DNA of 64,000 bases. Source: Mastigias papua (taxonomy: Eukaryota; Cnidaria; Scyphozoa; Rhizostomeae; Mastigiidae). The stretch covers positions 7,430,718 to 7,494,717 of the forward strand of contig OZ025278.1 of the NCBI GenBank assembly GCA_964019165.1, read 5' to 3'. Every line of letters starts with the position of its first letter. Positions within the stretch are counted from its first letter, which is position 1. The translations under genes and the position numbers were made by a program. The notes beneath the pieces are model-generated. The model saw only the letters and a list, made by a program, of their open reading frames with translations. It was not told where the DNA came from and made no database searches. Shown here one piece after another: positions 13,127 to 23,856 of the stretch.

Positions 13127-14210
13127 GGGGTAGTGGGGATGGTGTTAATGGACTTATCAAAGGCATATGACTGTATTCCCCATGATTTACTTATAGCTAG
13201 ACATGTAGCCTATGGATTTGGGCCAAACAGTCTTGCATTGATCTCCCGCTACCTATCACAAAGAAAACAATGCGTCAAAGTAGGCTCAAAATTTATTGAA
13301 TGGCCCAAAATATTGTCTTGAGTTCCACAGGGCTCAGTTCTCGATCCAATTTTGTTCAATATCTTCGTCAATGATTTCATTCTTGCTATGAAGTCTTCCT
13401 ATTGTCTGCAACTTTGCGAACGATAACGCTATGTACGCATGTGACAAAGATGTTGAATTGCCGGCAACGAGATTGGAGGATGATGTCTATAGAGCTCTTG
13501 ACTGGTTTAAATGTAACAGACTAGTAGCTATCCCCCAGAAAGTTCAAGTAATATTTTTGGGCTTGAAACGGAATCAAGAATTCCTCTCGGAAATTAGTGA
13601 TATAATAGTTAAAACAACAAGGTCCGTTAAACTACCTGGAATAACTATTGATGATAAATTGAAATTTGAGAAACATGTGAAAATATTGTGTCAAAAAGTT
13701 GCCAAAAAAGTCAGCGAGGATCGCACCCTACATGGATGAAAAGACAGGGAAAATATTGTACCATACATTTATAATGTCAAGTTTCAATTATTGCCCGCTT
13801 ATCTGGATGTCTTGCGGCAAACTCAAAACAAATAAATAGATAGAGTTCGCAAAAGAGCATTGAGAATACTTTTAATGACTACACATCGAGCTTTCATGAA
13901 CTTCTACAAAAATTTGATAGTGATAGGATCCATGTAAAAACCTACAAAATCTGATGATATGAGTATTTGAGTGCTTCTCATATGGAAATCCATCTTTCAT
14001 GTGGAATATATTCCAGCGTAAAGAACTTACTTATAATCTAAAATCAGGCTCACTATTACAACTGCCAAAGGCCACAGCCACTACTTATGGAATCAGTTCG
14101 TTGACCTTTAGGGGCAGCATCCTCTGAAACAGCTTGCGTGACACTATAGAAGACTTATCGTCGGTTGAAAAATTCACAAAATTGATAAAGGAATGTAAGG
14201 GTTAAAACTG
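13127..14210 (+). pseudogene. Non-LTR reverse transcriptase fragment, degenerate
   Basis: Begins inside an RT palm domain (GMVLMDLSKAYDCIPHDLLI, with the catalytic Asp in DLSKAYD). It continues to VPQGSVLDPILFNIFVNDF after a stop at 13319-13321. After a frameshift it reaches the region where YADD should be, but reads NAMYACDKD, so the second catalytic motif is degraded. The C-terminal part (KLPGITIDDKLKFEKHV, then FNYCPLIWM) is interrupted by several stops. It is 5'-truncated. The motifs differ from the three CR1-like copies in the window, so it is a separate LINE lineage, CR1/Jockey-like at best. Confidence 0.75.
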
Positions 14211-14389
14211 TACATATAGAAATTGTCTTTAGAACAACATAATTGGAAACCTCCTTCGTAGTTTAGATTAAGTAAATATTTTGTTCTTTCTTTTTCCTTT
14301 TAGCAGTTTTATTCTGTAATGTTGTCTTTTAGGATAGTTGGCTTGAATTAACTGTTATATTTGGCTATTGTATATACCAACATTAAATA

Positions 14390-14640
14390 ACAATCCATCC
14401 TGGGTATGACATTAAACTACATCCGGTTGTGGAGTTTCGACGTGGGATAATGAGGTTACCCTTTGCTGCAACTACCTCCAGGTCACCCTTGAGCAATGTG
14501 CAGCACCTGTCAGCTCTCCCCGAGACTATGACGTACCGGGTTGGCGTCTGGCGGGGGCTAGTCTGTCTCGTGGGTAGGGAGGGCTCTTTAGTTTTGGTTG
14601 GCAACCTCCCTAGAGATGGTGTCTCGATAGAAACACTGGT
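14390..14640 (+). promoter_or_regulatory. Conserved structured 5' leader, copy A
   Basis: Shares most bases with the leaders at 27135-27390 and 35829-36075, including 'ggagtttcgacgtgggataa' and 'gggttggcgt'. It can form a hairpin TAGGGAGG (14575-14582) with CCTCCCTA (14605-14612). The same hairpin in copy B has two paired base changes. Its likely role is at the RNA level (translation start, packaging or a ribozyme); this is inferred. Confidence 0.6.
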
Positions 14641-14706
14641 TGGTAGGAACCTAAAACTACTTCCTAAAATGAGTGTAATGTCAAATAGAACTTTTCAAAT
14701 AATGAC

Positions 14707-17700
14707 GTGAATGAAACTGGAACTTGTAGTGAAGGTCTCTCGTCCGGCAGGTGTCCTGTGGGTGAGCAGCACAGGTCCGGTCGTCATCCTGTTACTGCCA
14801 GAATGAAGTGGACAAAGGAGATTAATAAAGCTATTATGAAGTGTTTTTATCTCAGTGAAGTATTTGATAATGAAGGAAAACCAGCAAGAGGATACAGGAA
14901 GAGGATGTTCAAAATATGGCAGGATTTGGGAGGTTTTGAAATAACAGAACAAAGATTGTGTGACCAAGCAAGAGCTATTAGGAAGAATGGCTGGTTATCT
15001 GATCTTGAATTAGAAGCAATCCGTAGAGAAATTAGTAATGAGACTCAGGATGAGCATGATATGGAAGAAGGAGTAACAACTGAAGGAGTGCTTCATGATC
15101 AGCACCTAAGTCAAGCAAATGATATAGAGGTTGAAAATCTTGAGAATGAATATACCCTAAGTGATGTAGATCTAACTGAAAAGGAGACAGTCATCATGAA
15201 TGAAATCAGAGCATTATTGAACGAGGGTAAGAATGTTGATGATATCTCCTTCAAAAAAGGTTGATTTTAAAAGACTGTTTGAATTGACAGCCAAAGCATA
15301 TGCAGTTGTCAAGCACATACCCACAAATAATATCACTGAAACTAATGATCTTGTAAGGGCAGTAAGTGCGTGGGTAGCTATACAATTAGGACTTAAAAAG
15401 TGTGTAAAAAGATCTCAGAAAGATCCATGGTGGAAAAGGCGCATAGAAGGTGACATCAAAAGTTTGAGACAAGAGGTAAACATCTTAGAACGGGAAAGCA
15501 AAGGAGAGTTGCATTATGAAGGAAAGAGGAAATATAAGGGATTAGAGAAGAAATATGGGATCAGGCGGAAAGTATTGTCAACGGTACTAGAGGAATTAAA
15601 GCAGAGAATGATTGCAAAGAGTGCTAAATTGAAAAGGTACAAACAAAGAATCGCTCAGTACAGATAATAGATTATTCCAATATATACAGACAATAATAGA
15701 TTATTCCAATCCGATCAAAAGAAATTTTACAATGAACATAATGGATGTAAAGGTAGAACATATGAGGTGCCTGATGCTGGTGAAACCAGAAAATTCTGGA
15801 GTGACATATGGAGTACTGAGAAGCAGCATAGCAAAAACGCTGAATGGTTGAAAGATTTGAAAATAGATCAACATCAAAAACAGCAGAAGGTAGTTATAGA
15901 TCACGAGAAGGTAACAAAACAATGCAGGAAGGTCTCAAATTGGAAGGCTCCAGGAAAAGATGGTGTGCAAGGTTTTTGGCTTAAAAAGCTAACCAATATC
16001 CATGAGAGGATTGCACAACAGTTGATTCTAGTTCTTGAAGGGACTGTGCCTGAATGGATGACATATGGACGTACTGTGCTTTGCCAAAAAGATCCAACAA
16101 AAGGAACCTTAGTAGATAATTACCGGCCAATTACATGTTTGCCATTGATGTGGAAACTTTTCACTGGAATAATTACAGATGATATATATCACCACCTTAG
16201 TACGGAAAGGTTATTACCTGAGGAGCAGAAAGGATGCCGTAGAATGAGTCGCGGTACAAAAGACCAGCTATTGATTGACAAAACAGTATCAAAAGATTGC
16301 AAGAGAAGACACACTAATCTAGCTATGGTATGGATTGACTACCGTAAAGCTTTTGACTTTGTTCCTCATAGTTGGATATGTGAATGCTTGGAAATGTTTG
16401 GTGTAGCGGAAAATGTACGGCAATTTCTTGCTAATAGTATGAACAATTGGAAGTTAACCCTTACAGCAAAAGGAACGAATTTAGGAGAAGTTAAAATGAC
16501 AAGAGGAATATTTCAAGGTGATAGTTTATCGCCATTGCTCTTTGTGATATGCATGATATTCCACTCTCCGTAGTGCCTAGGAAAACAAAGGCGTATTATG
16601 AATGGGGAAATAAGGCGATTTTCTTGTACAGACTGTCCAAATTTTCAGTGAAGACATTGGGATGGAATTCGGGTTGAAGAAATGTGGTATTCTGGTTTTA
16701 AGAAAAGGCAAGTTAATAGCAGGAGAGGGAATACATCTGCCTAATGATAAATTGATGAAGGAAGTTACCGAGGAAGGATACACATATCTTGGAATTTTGG
16801 AATTGGATAAAATAAAAGAACGGGAAATCAAGAAAAACATTGATAGAGAATATAAGAGAAGGCTGAGACTCATTCTAAAATCAAAGTTAAATGGATGAAA
16901 CAAAATTATAGCAATAAATAATTGGGCGGTAGCACTTTTGCGGTATGGGGCAGGAATAATTGATTGGAATTGTGAGGAGTTGCGAAGTCTGGACAGACAG
17001 ACGCGTAAATATATGACTATGTATGGAGCACTTCATCCAAAAAGTGATGTACAATGACTCTACTTGGGACGAAAGGAAGGTGGAAGTGGACTAAGTGGAT
17101 TTGAGGAATGTGTTAGAGGAGAGGAAAATTGCATTGGTTGGTATGTTAAGAATGTTAAGAAAAGTTAATTGAGGGGGTTAGGAAGTCAGGAATTGTTGAC
17201 TCTGAAAATAGTGCGAGGAAGGATATCTTCAAAAGAGAGAGAAAAGAGACATTGAAAAGAAATTGGAGAGAGAAGCAAATGTATGGTCAATTCCTTTGAG
17301 ATATGCCAGATGATGTTGATCAAGAAAAGTCTTGGATGTGGCTCTTGCAGAGTGGCTTGAAGGCTTCAACAGAAGCATTGATATTTGCTGCTCAAGAACA
17401 AGCTATACGATCAAACAGTATTACATACAGCATTGACAGAACTACAGATAGTTCGCTTTGTCGCATGTGTGGAGTCAAGGTTGAAAGTGTACGTCATATC
17501 ATAAGTGGTTGTGAGAAACTTGCTCAAAAAGAATACAACAGAATACATGACAATGTTGCTAGAATTATTCGTTGGAAGCTGTGCGCAAATTATGGATTTG
17601 ATGTAAGTGAAAAGTGGTATGAGCATAAACCAGAAGGAGCCTTGGAAAATGATGATATCAAGTTGCTTTGGGACATGTCGATTCAATGTGATAATGTTAT

Positions 17701-18028
17701 AGAAGCGAGAAGGCCGGATCTTGTTGTTGTTGATAGAAAGAGAAAAAGCTGCTTAATTGTAGATATAGCGATACCTGCAGGTGTTACGGTGGGTGAAAAG
17801 GAAAAGGAAAAGATTGGAAAATATCAGGATTTGAAGAGAGAAATTGGAAGAATATGGAACTTGAGATGTGTAAAGGTAGTACCCGTTGTAGTTGGTGCAC
17901 TGGGATGCGTTACAAAATGATTTGATGACTGGATTGACAAACTTGGAAAAGCAGCAAATTTACCTTTGATACAGAAAACTGCTTTATTAGGGACAGCACG
18001 AGTTTTAAGGAAAGTCGTTGAGTATTAG
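14707..18028 (+). pseudogene. R4/Dong-like polyprotein, copy A, FMDD box deleted
   Basis: N-terminal Myb-like region (MKWTKEINKAIMKCFYLSE ... LCDQARAIRKNGWL), then a Lys/Glu-rich coiled coil. A one-base change in an A run near 15255 shifts the frame. A ~27-bp tandem duplication at 15660-15711 brings in stops. The RT runs from 15767 ([14 protein letters not shown], then [16 protein letters not shown], then [11 protein letters not shown]) and breaks at 16573. The segment that should carry the catalytic FMDD box is deleted. After more breaks, 17303-17920 encodes the CCHC motif CRMCGVKVESVRHIISGC and the endonuclease (EARRPDLVVVD, IVDIAIP). An in-frame TGA at 17918 precedes the true end at 18028. 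Confidence 0.88.
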
Positions 18029-18129
18029 AGTGATTGAATACCTATTGACCCTTAGCCCTTTGTTAGTGGCTCGCTCAGTAGGCAGCTACGGCAATTCCAC
18101 CAGCCTGTGCATTAAGTAGATATACTTGA

Positions 18130-18588
18130 TAATAATTTGTTTTTTTAAAACTTCGAATTTATAAAATATATCAACTAAATACTACAAGCATACGTCTCAC
18201 TAAATTAGGCAACATACTACTGGCTGTCAGGTATACTAAACAAGCATAGATTACATAAAAATATATATAAAGTAGATAACATCAATATTAACGAGTATAG
18301 AAAAAAATACAAAATTAAATAAAAATAAAAATAATAATAATAATGATTTCATATTTCTAATAAGTCGGGCTTTGTCCATGATTTATTGCGGCAAAAGAAT
18401 ATAAAGTAAGTACATCTAATAGTGATGTTGATAAGTTGGGACAGAATGTGTTTTTGTGAATTGTTATTAAAACCTAAAGATTTGAGAAGGTTAACAAAAG
18501 ATTCAGAGGACGCACCAATAGTACCAAGGGCACCTAGCGAAAGGTTAATAAATAAGACTTGATTATATTTTGAGAGTAGAGTATAATT
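18130..18588 (-). mobile_element. R2-like zinc-finger RLE element, 5'-truncated copy M0
   Basis: Minus-strand frame 18606-18349 encodes only the last part of the endonuclease (LFINLSLGALGTIGAS, ending RNKSWTKPDLLEI), matching the C-termini of the copies at 18797, 22246 and 24030. The 3' untranslated region ends in an A-rich tail at 18130-18142, followed on the sense strand by TTATTA. The truncated 5' end is joined directly to the poly(A) end of the next copy at ~18588. This fits insertion of M0 at the 3' end of M1. Confidence 0.75.
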
Positions 18589-21500
18589 TTTTTTTTCAAA
18601 CTTCATGTCATATGATATTTAAGTCTACAAATACAAATCTCGCTAACAGGTAGTCTGTATTTGGCTGGCTTACAATACTACAATACTAGGTAATAGAACA
18701 AACAAACAATCAAAAAAAAAACAAAAAGAAAATGAAAAAGCATACAATATGTAGAACAGTAAAGAAAGAAGTTATTAAACAGTATTAACTGTATATTCAA
18801 TAACTGAGAAGCTCGGGGTTGCACCAGGATTTGTTTCTCATACAGAATATATAATATGTTGTTCGGATGATAATAGTAGATAGCTTGGAAACAATGAAAT
18901 TGAGATAATGATTATCAAAGCCTAATTCAGTGCACATTTTGAGAAAGGAATCTGATGACTGACCAAATATACCAAGGCAGCTCATGGAAAGATTAACAAA
19001 TTCTATTGTATGATAGTCACTGCTGAGATCTGTTAGGAGGGAACGATATTTGAGTTCTTTTCGACGAGTATTGTTGCTTAGATTTGTCTCAAAGCCCACG
19101 GTTAATTCAATGATATACAAGCGGTTGTCAGTGGTGGAAAGAAGCATATCAGGCCGAAGACTGTCCCCCGTAATAATGCAAGGAGGCAGGTAGCCAGGAA
19201 GATCCGCGTATAACTTAGATGAATTTACTGATTGGAAAGTTTGAGCTAGAAAACGTAGAGCCGAATTGTGTCGCCAAGTAAAACGACCCTGGTCTAGATA
19301 TGTTTTACAGCCCGCTACAATATGGAGAAGTGATTCAGGCTGAAGACAAAAGGAACAGTCAGAAGTGTTTGAGAGGCCCCAGAAATAAAGGTTCTTTCTA
19401 GTAGCGAGTGTATTATTAAGATATTTGATAGTGAAATTGAAGATATTGGCAGGTAGCTTACTTTGTGCTCGAGACCAAAGAGAATTGAGATTTTTTAAAG
19501 AATGAACAAGAAGGAATGAGATAATAAATCCTTATGATGGTAACCCGGTTTTCAGTCTTTCCGTATGTTCAGTGCGAATCGATTTCAAAATTTGCTTTGT
19601 ATTTTTATAAACGTCGTATTGGATGTTGGTTCCGCAGTTGGTATTTTTCCATAGCTTTGCTATGGATTCGTCCTTAGAAGATTTCAATGAAGACCGGAGG
19701 ACTGTTTGGCATTGTTGAAATTTAACCGAAGGCAATTGAAACGCTAGACCAAACTTCTTGGAAGAGAGAATAATAGAGCTTAAAGTGGCAGAAATGGGAA
19801 GCTCAAGCCATTGACGGGTAAATTTTGAGACAATGTTATCCAAGTTTTCAGAAATCCAAGTTTTACCTAAATCTGTAACTGTAAAATGCCAGGAGATTTT
19901 GGAAAGAATGTAGCGATGGTACAGAAGTAATTTATTCCTAGGATGAACATGCAGGGAGTCCACTGTTCTTAACATAGATTGAAGCGAAGATTTGAGAGTT
20001 TCTTTATGGTCCTTGTTATCCATATCAAAGTTGAAGAAACGTCCAAGGTATTTAAAGGATTCTCCATTTTTAACAGGAGGTACGACTTTAGAGGTGATCA
20101 AAAGCTTTGGCTGAAATTGAAGTGAAGAAGTAGAAAACTTTTTTATCCCGAAAGTGGTGCATTTGTCAACACGGATTAGCATACAGGCCCATTGACACCA
20201 CCGTGAGAAACAGTTTAACAACAATTGATTTTCACGCTCATTGGTAGTAATAACAGCAGCGTCATCAGCGAATTGGAACCAGTGAACTGGGTGGAACAAG
20301 CGGTCGTTACCATCATGAGGTGAAAACCCCAGTTGGTTGTATTTTTCTTGCTTAACGAATTGTATAAATGTGTTAAAGCATAGATTGAATAATAGGGGAC
20401 TAAGGCAATCCCCTTGAAGCACTCCACGTTTAAAAGGAATAGCTGGAGTAGAAAAGTGGTCAGAAATTATATAGGAATGAAAGTCTATGTAAAGATTGGT
20501 AACTAGGTGTTGAATCATTTCAGGGACATGATGATAATCAAGTGCACTTTTAATCAGATTGTGATGGATTTCGCCAAAAGCATTTTTGAGATCTAGTAAA
20601 GTAATGATAGCAGAACGTTGTTTTAATCGAGCTTTATTGGTTAGATAGGCCATCATAGATGTGTGTTCTAATACACCAGAGACTCCATGAATGAAACCTT
20701 TCTGTATCTTTTGTTCGATCAGATGATTTCATGAGAGGAAAGAAAAGATAGAATCACGCAAGCACGAAGTAAATATCTTCAGTGGAACCGACTCAAGGGT
20801 AATAGGTCTGAAGTTTGCTGGGTTGTCACTGTCTCCTTTCTTGTGCACTAAAATTGTGCAAGCTTTTCTCCACTCGTGTGGAATGTTTCCTGACTTCCAA
20901 ACAGCGCATATTAGTCGTGTGATTACAGTTCGGAGATGAGGACATCTTTTAAAACAGATTATTGAGATTTGATCTAACGGACAGGGGCTTCCTGAAGCTT
21001 TCATTCTGCGGATGATATTAGTGACTTTGTCGTAAGACAGGGGTTCAAGATTAAATGGTATGGATGCTTGTGGTAGAGTAGGAATCCAGCTTGGTATAGG
21101 AAATTGTCGGCTAGGTGAAGCAGATGAAAACATTTGAGAAAATGGTTTGCACATTCCTCGCCTGAAAAAGATGGTAGGATTTTGAGTGGCTTGTCAAGAA
21201 CATTTTTGACAAAGCCCCAGAAATTCTTTGATATGTAGCGATCATGTTGTTTGTGCGAGGCGGAACCGACAGAGGAAGTAAGGTTGCGTTGCAGTTTAGA
21301 TCTTAACAATCGAGAGACATATTGTATTTCTGCGAGTTGGGCAGCATTTGATTTCAGATGTTTCAAGGCCTTTTTCAACGAGTGAACTGAGTAAGTGTTA
21401 TACTTCTGGACAATCTCCTTTTCTATGTGGTTTTTGACAATTCCATAGTGATCCTTAAAATAGCTATAGATAGTTATATTTATTAAGCGAACAGATTCGT

Positions 21501-22007
21501 CGATCGAGTCAATACTGTCCGAAGGAAAATCCAAATCAATGAAAACAGATTTGAATTAATCATTTGCCAAATTCCATTGTTCACTCGTCTTCGGTAGTAT
21601 TATGCCGGGTTTTGTAACGGCGATATCTTTTTGGTTAAGAGTCATATCCACGTGACTATCAAACTCTCTCTCGTCCAATGGGCTACCAATCTCTAAATTT
21701 GAGTTATCCATAATCAGCGGATCGTCGTTTAGGCCCTCTAAGATCCTACATCTTCTTTGGTGCATTTTAAGACCATTAGCACCTTTGCATGCTGTTCCAC
21801 AACAGCATTTGACAGTCTCAATGATATTAGTGGGGTTTTGTTCATCATCTTTCGTGGCATTTCTTATTTCATTGGGCCCGTGACTGCTCGGCATCCGTTT
21901 CTTGCATCGCCATTGATGGCGGCCTAATGCAACGAAATCTTTTCCACAATATGAGCAAATCATAAAAAAATATGAAGAACCACAGCATACGTATACGATA
22001 CATGTTA
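18589..22007 (-). mobile_element. R2-like zinc-finger RLE retrotransposon, full-length copy M1
   Basis: About 3.4 kb. It has a short 5' leader (21964-22007), one long frame with a few defects, a 3' untranslated region and a poly(A) end at 18589-18600. Its 5' end abuts the (AAT)n tract at 22008. It is the most complete member of this family in the window. Three other copies nearby share the same 3'-end sequence ('aaacttcat' next to poly(T) on the + strand). Confidence 0.85.
18797..21963 (-). pseudogene. R2-like polyprotein, copy M1: zinc fingers, RT, CCHC, endonuclease
   Basis: Starts at 21963 with two Cys/His fingers (CSYCGKDFVALGRHQWRC and CCCGTACKGANGLKMHQRRC), the DNA-binding N-terminus of R2-type elements. 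The RT shows KASGSPCPLDQISI, LLDLKNAFGEIHHNLI, GVLQGDCLSPLLFNL and FADDAAVIT (DD at 20261-20266). The C-terminal CCHC (CSFCLQPESLLHIVAGC) and RLE nuclease (SLRPDMLL, YIIELTVGFE) are intact. Defects are a stop at 21556-21558, a frameshift near 21135, and stops at 20729-20731 and 19532-19534. Total length is about 1050 codons, typical for the class. Few lesions suggest a fairly young copy. Confidence 0.87.

Positions 22008-22049
<42 letters not shown>
22008..22049. repeat. (AAT)n microsatellite junction
   Basis: About 14 AAT units between the 5' end of M1 and the 3' end of M2. Long Leu or Ile runs read here are artefacts. Confidence 0.97.
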
Positions 22050-22980
22050 TTTTGTTTTTGAACCTTCATAATATCATGACAATAACATTACAGTTACATT
22101 CAATCATACACCTCTCTACTGTTAGGTAGTGTATAACTGGCTTGTCTGCTATACAAAAGTAATATTTAATCAAATGTTATAATATATGGAGACTGAAAGA
22201 AATATTAGCAATGAAATTAGAAGCAGCAAACATACAAATTAACAACTAAAAGTCATGTAGCTCCGGACCTGGCCAAGATTTGTTTCGTCTACAGAAAATA
22301 AAATAGGTGCATCTTATGGCAATGTTGGAAGCTTTCATAATGATCTGCTGTTGACGAGTAGTGTCAAAGTGCAAATCTTTCAGCATCGATGAAAAGGAGT
22401 CAGAGTTAATAAATTTAACATCATAAAACTTTTCCTGGAGGGCTAAAATAAGGGGGCGATATTTATCAGATTTGCGTTCACTATTGATCGTTATATTTGA
22501 CTCAGAGCCAACAGCTAACTCTAGTATGTATACAGTAGTACTATTTAGCACTAGAACAAGATCTGATCTAAGAGAATCACCAGTAATCAAAGATGGAGAT
22601 GGAAAAGAAGGAAGATCTGCGTACAACGAGCTATCTTGTAATGAAGAGAGAGTTCTTGAGATATGCAAAAGAACGGAGTTATGGCGCCAGGTATACCTGC
22701 CATCTTCCAGGTAGCATTTGCAACTAGACACAATGTGCTGGAGACTTTTAGACTGGAGACAGAACGAGCAAGCAGAAGAGGAAGAGAGGGACCATTTGCA
22801 AAGGTTCTTTTTCGTAGCCAGAGTGTTGTTTAGGTACTTTATGGTAAAATTGAAAATGTTTCTGGGCATATTTTTCTGTACTTACGACCAGAGGTGTCGA
22901 GTTTTACTACTAGCAGGAAGAAGAATAGATGAGATTACGAAACCTTGAGATTTAAGTTCATGATGAAGGCGATTTTCTAA
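22050..22980 (-). mobile_element. R2-like zinc-finger RLE element, 5'-truncated copy M2
   Basis: Only the C-terminal ~240 codons and the 3' end remain, flanked on both sides by (AAT)n. The 3' end on the sense strand is A-rich and followed by TTA repeats. Confidence 0.85.
22246..22971 (-). pseudogene. R2-like C-terminal CCHC and endonuclease, copy M2
   Basis: Open from 22869 to 22246, with an upstream stop near 22885. Motifs are NIFNFTIKYLNNTLATKKN, the CCHC CSFCLQSKSLQHIVSSC, YADLPSFPSPSLITGDS, a nuclease Asp region (LRSDLVLVLN, where relatives read RPD) and YILELAVGSE. It ends RNKSWPGPELHDF. The RP-to-RS change at the nuclease Pro may reduce activity, but without an RT the copy is dead anyway. 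Confidence 0.82.
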
Positions 22981-22984
22981 TAAA

Positions 22985-23030
<46 letters not shown>
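22981..23030. repeat. (AAT)n microsatellite junction
   Basis: About 15 units between the truncated 5' end of M2 (-) and the truncated 5' end of copy F (+). Confidence 0.97.
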
Positions 23031-23831
23031 TTTTTAAGACAAACAGAAGCAGTTGCTGCCAAGGAAACGTGGGCTTGGCTTAACAGAGGGGGAATCAAGA
23101 GGGAAACAGAAACACTCATCTCAACTGCGCAGGAGCAAGCAATTAGGACAAATCAGATTAAAGCAAAGATAGATAGAACACAGGAGGATTGTTTCTGCCG
23201 AATGTGTAAGCAGACCGATAAAACAGTAAACCATCTTTTAAGCGAATGTAGCAAAATGGCGCAAAGAGAGTTTAAAAGACGTCATGACTGGCTCGGAAAA
23301 AAGATTCATTGGGAAGTTTGCCTGAAATATGGATTTGATGTGAAAAGAAAATGGTACGAGCATGAGCCCGAAACAGCGATGGAGAATGATATTAGTACAA
23401 TTCTGCGAGACTTCAATATAAATACGGATCATGTTATACAAGCAAGGGGCCCAGACTTAGTTATTAACGATAAGCTAAAGAATCAGTGCCTGATAGTGGA
23501 ATTTGCTATTCCATCCGATAGCCGCATTGAAACAAAAGAATATGAGAAGTTAGACAAATACCAAGATTTAGCAAGGGAACTTAAAAAGCTATGGAATATG
23601 AATTTACAGGTTATACCTATAATTATTGGTGCCCTTGGGACTATTCCTAAAGATCTTCATCAACGACTCAAAGAAATCGGCATTGAGACCAAGATTGTAG
23701 AACTGCAGAAAACAGTTATTCTTAATTCTGCTAGAATCCTCAGAAAAGTCCTTGAGTTTTGAGGAGACTTGATGTCACCAAGCCTCAGGGACATATATGA
23801 ACCATTTGAGTAATGTGCGACAAATAGATAC
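23031..23831 (+). mobile_element. R4/Dong-like RLE element, 5'-truncated copy F
   Basis: 5' end truncated within the C-terminal region and joined to (AAT)n. The 3' end is followed by (TAA)n at 23832. Closest in the window to copy E2 at 37196-39919: both read LRKVLEF or LRKVLDV followed by a 'gaggagacttg' stretch after the stop. Confidence 0.85.
23037..23762 (+). pseudogene. R4/Dong-like CCHC and endonuclease, copy F (open, truncated)
   Basis: The frame is open from the junction, without a natural start. It contains ISTAQEQAIRTNQIKAKIDR, the CCHC CRMCKQTDKTVNHLLSEC, HDWLGKKIHWEVCLKYGFD and KWYEHEPE. The nuclease region has ARGPDLVIND (where relatives have RRPD) and LIVEFAIPSD, followed by VIPIIIGALGT. 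There are no internal stops in ~240 codons. The RT is missing, so it cannot move by itself. Confidence 0.83.
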
Positions 23832-23856
23832 TAATAATAATAATAATAATAATAAT
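23832..23856. repeat. (TAA)n microsatellite junction
   Basis: About 8 units between the 3' ends of F (+) and M3 (-). The two families meet tail to tail here. Confidence 0.97.

Larger units (their letters stand above)
14390..18128 (+). mobile_element. R4/Dong-like RLE retrotransposon, copy A
   Basis: About 3.7 kb, with the conserved GC-richer leader shared with the copies at 27133, 31703 and 35824, then one broken long frame, then a short 3' untranslated region. The 5' flank is 'attaaataac' rather than a long TAA array. The 3' end runs into 'gataataatt', beyond which a minus-strand element begins. The gene order (DNA-binding N-terminus, RT, CCHC, restriction-like endonuclease) and the TAA-associated insertion agree with the R4/Dong clade. 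Confidence 0.85.

Noticed and set aside
21869..22069. Leucine-run and isoleucine-run frames at AAT tracts (also ~25990)
   Set aside because: Microsatellite translations; the real frames start or end beside them.
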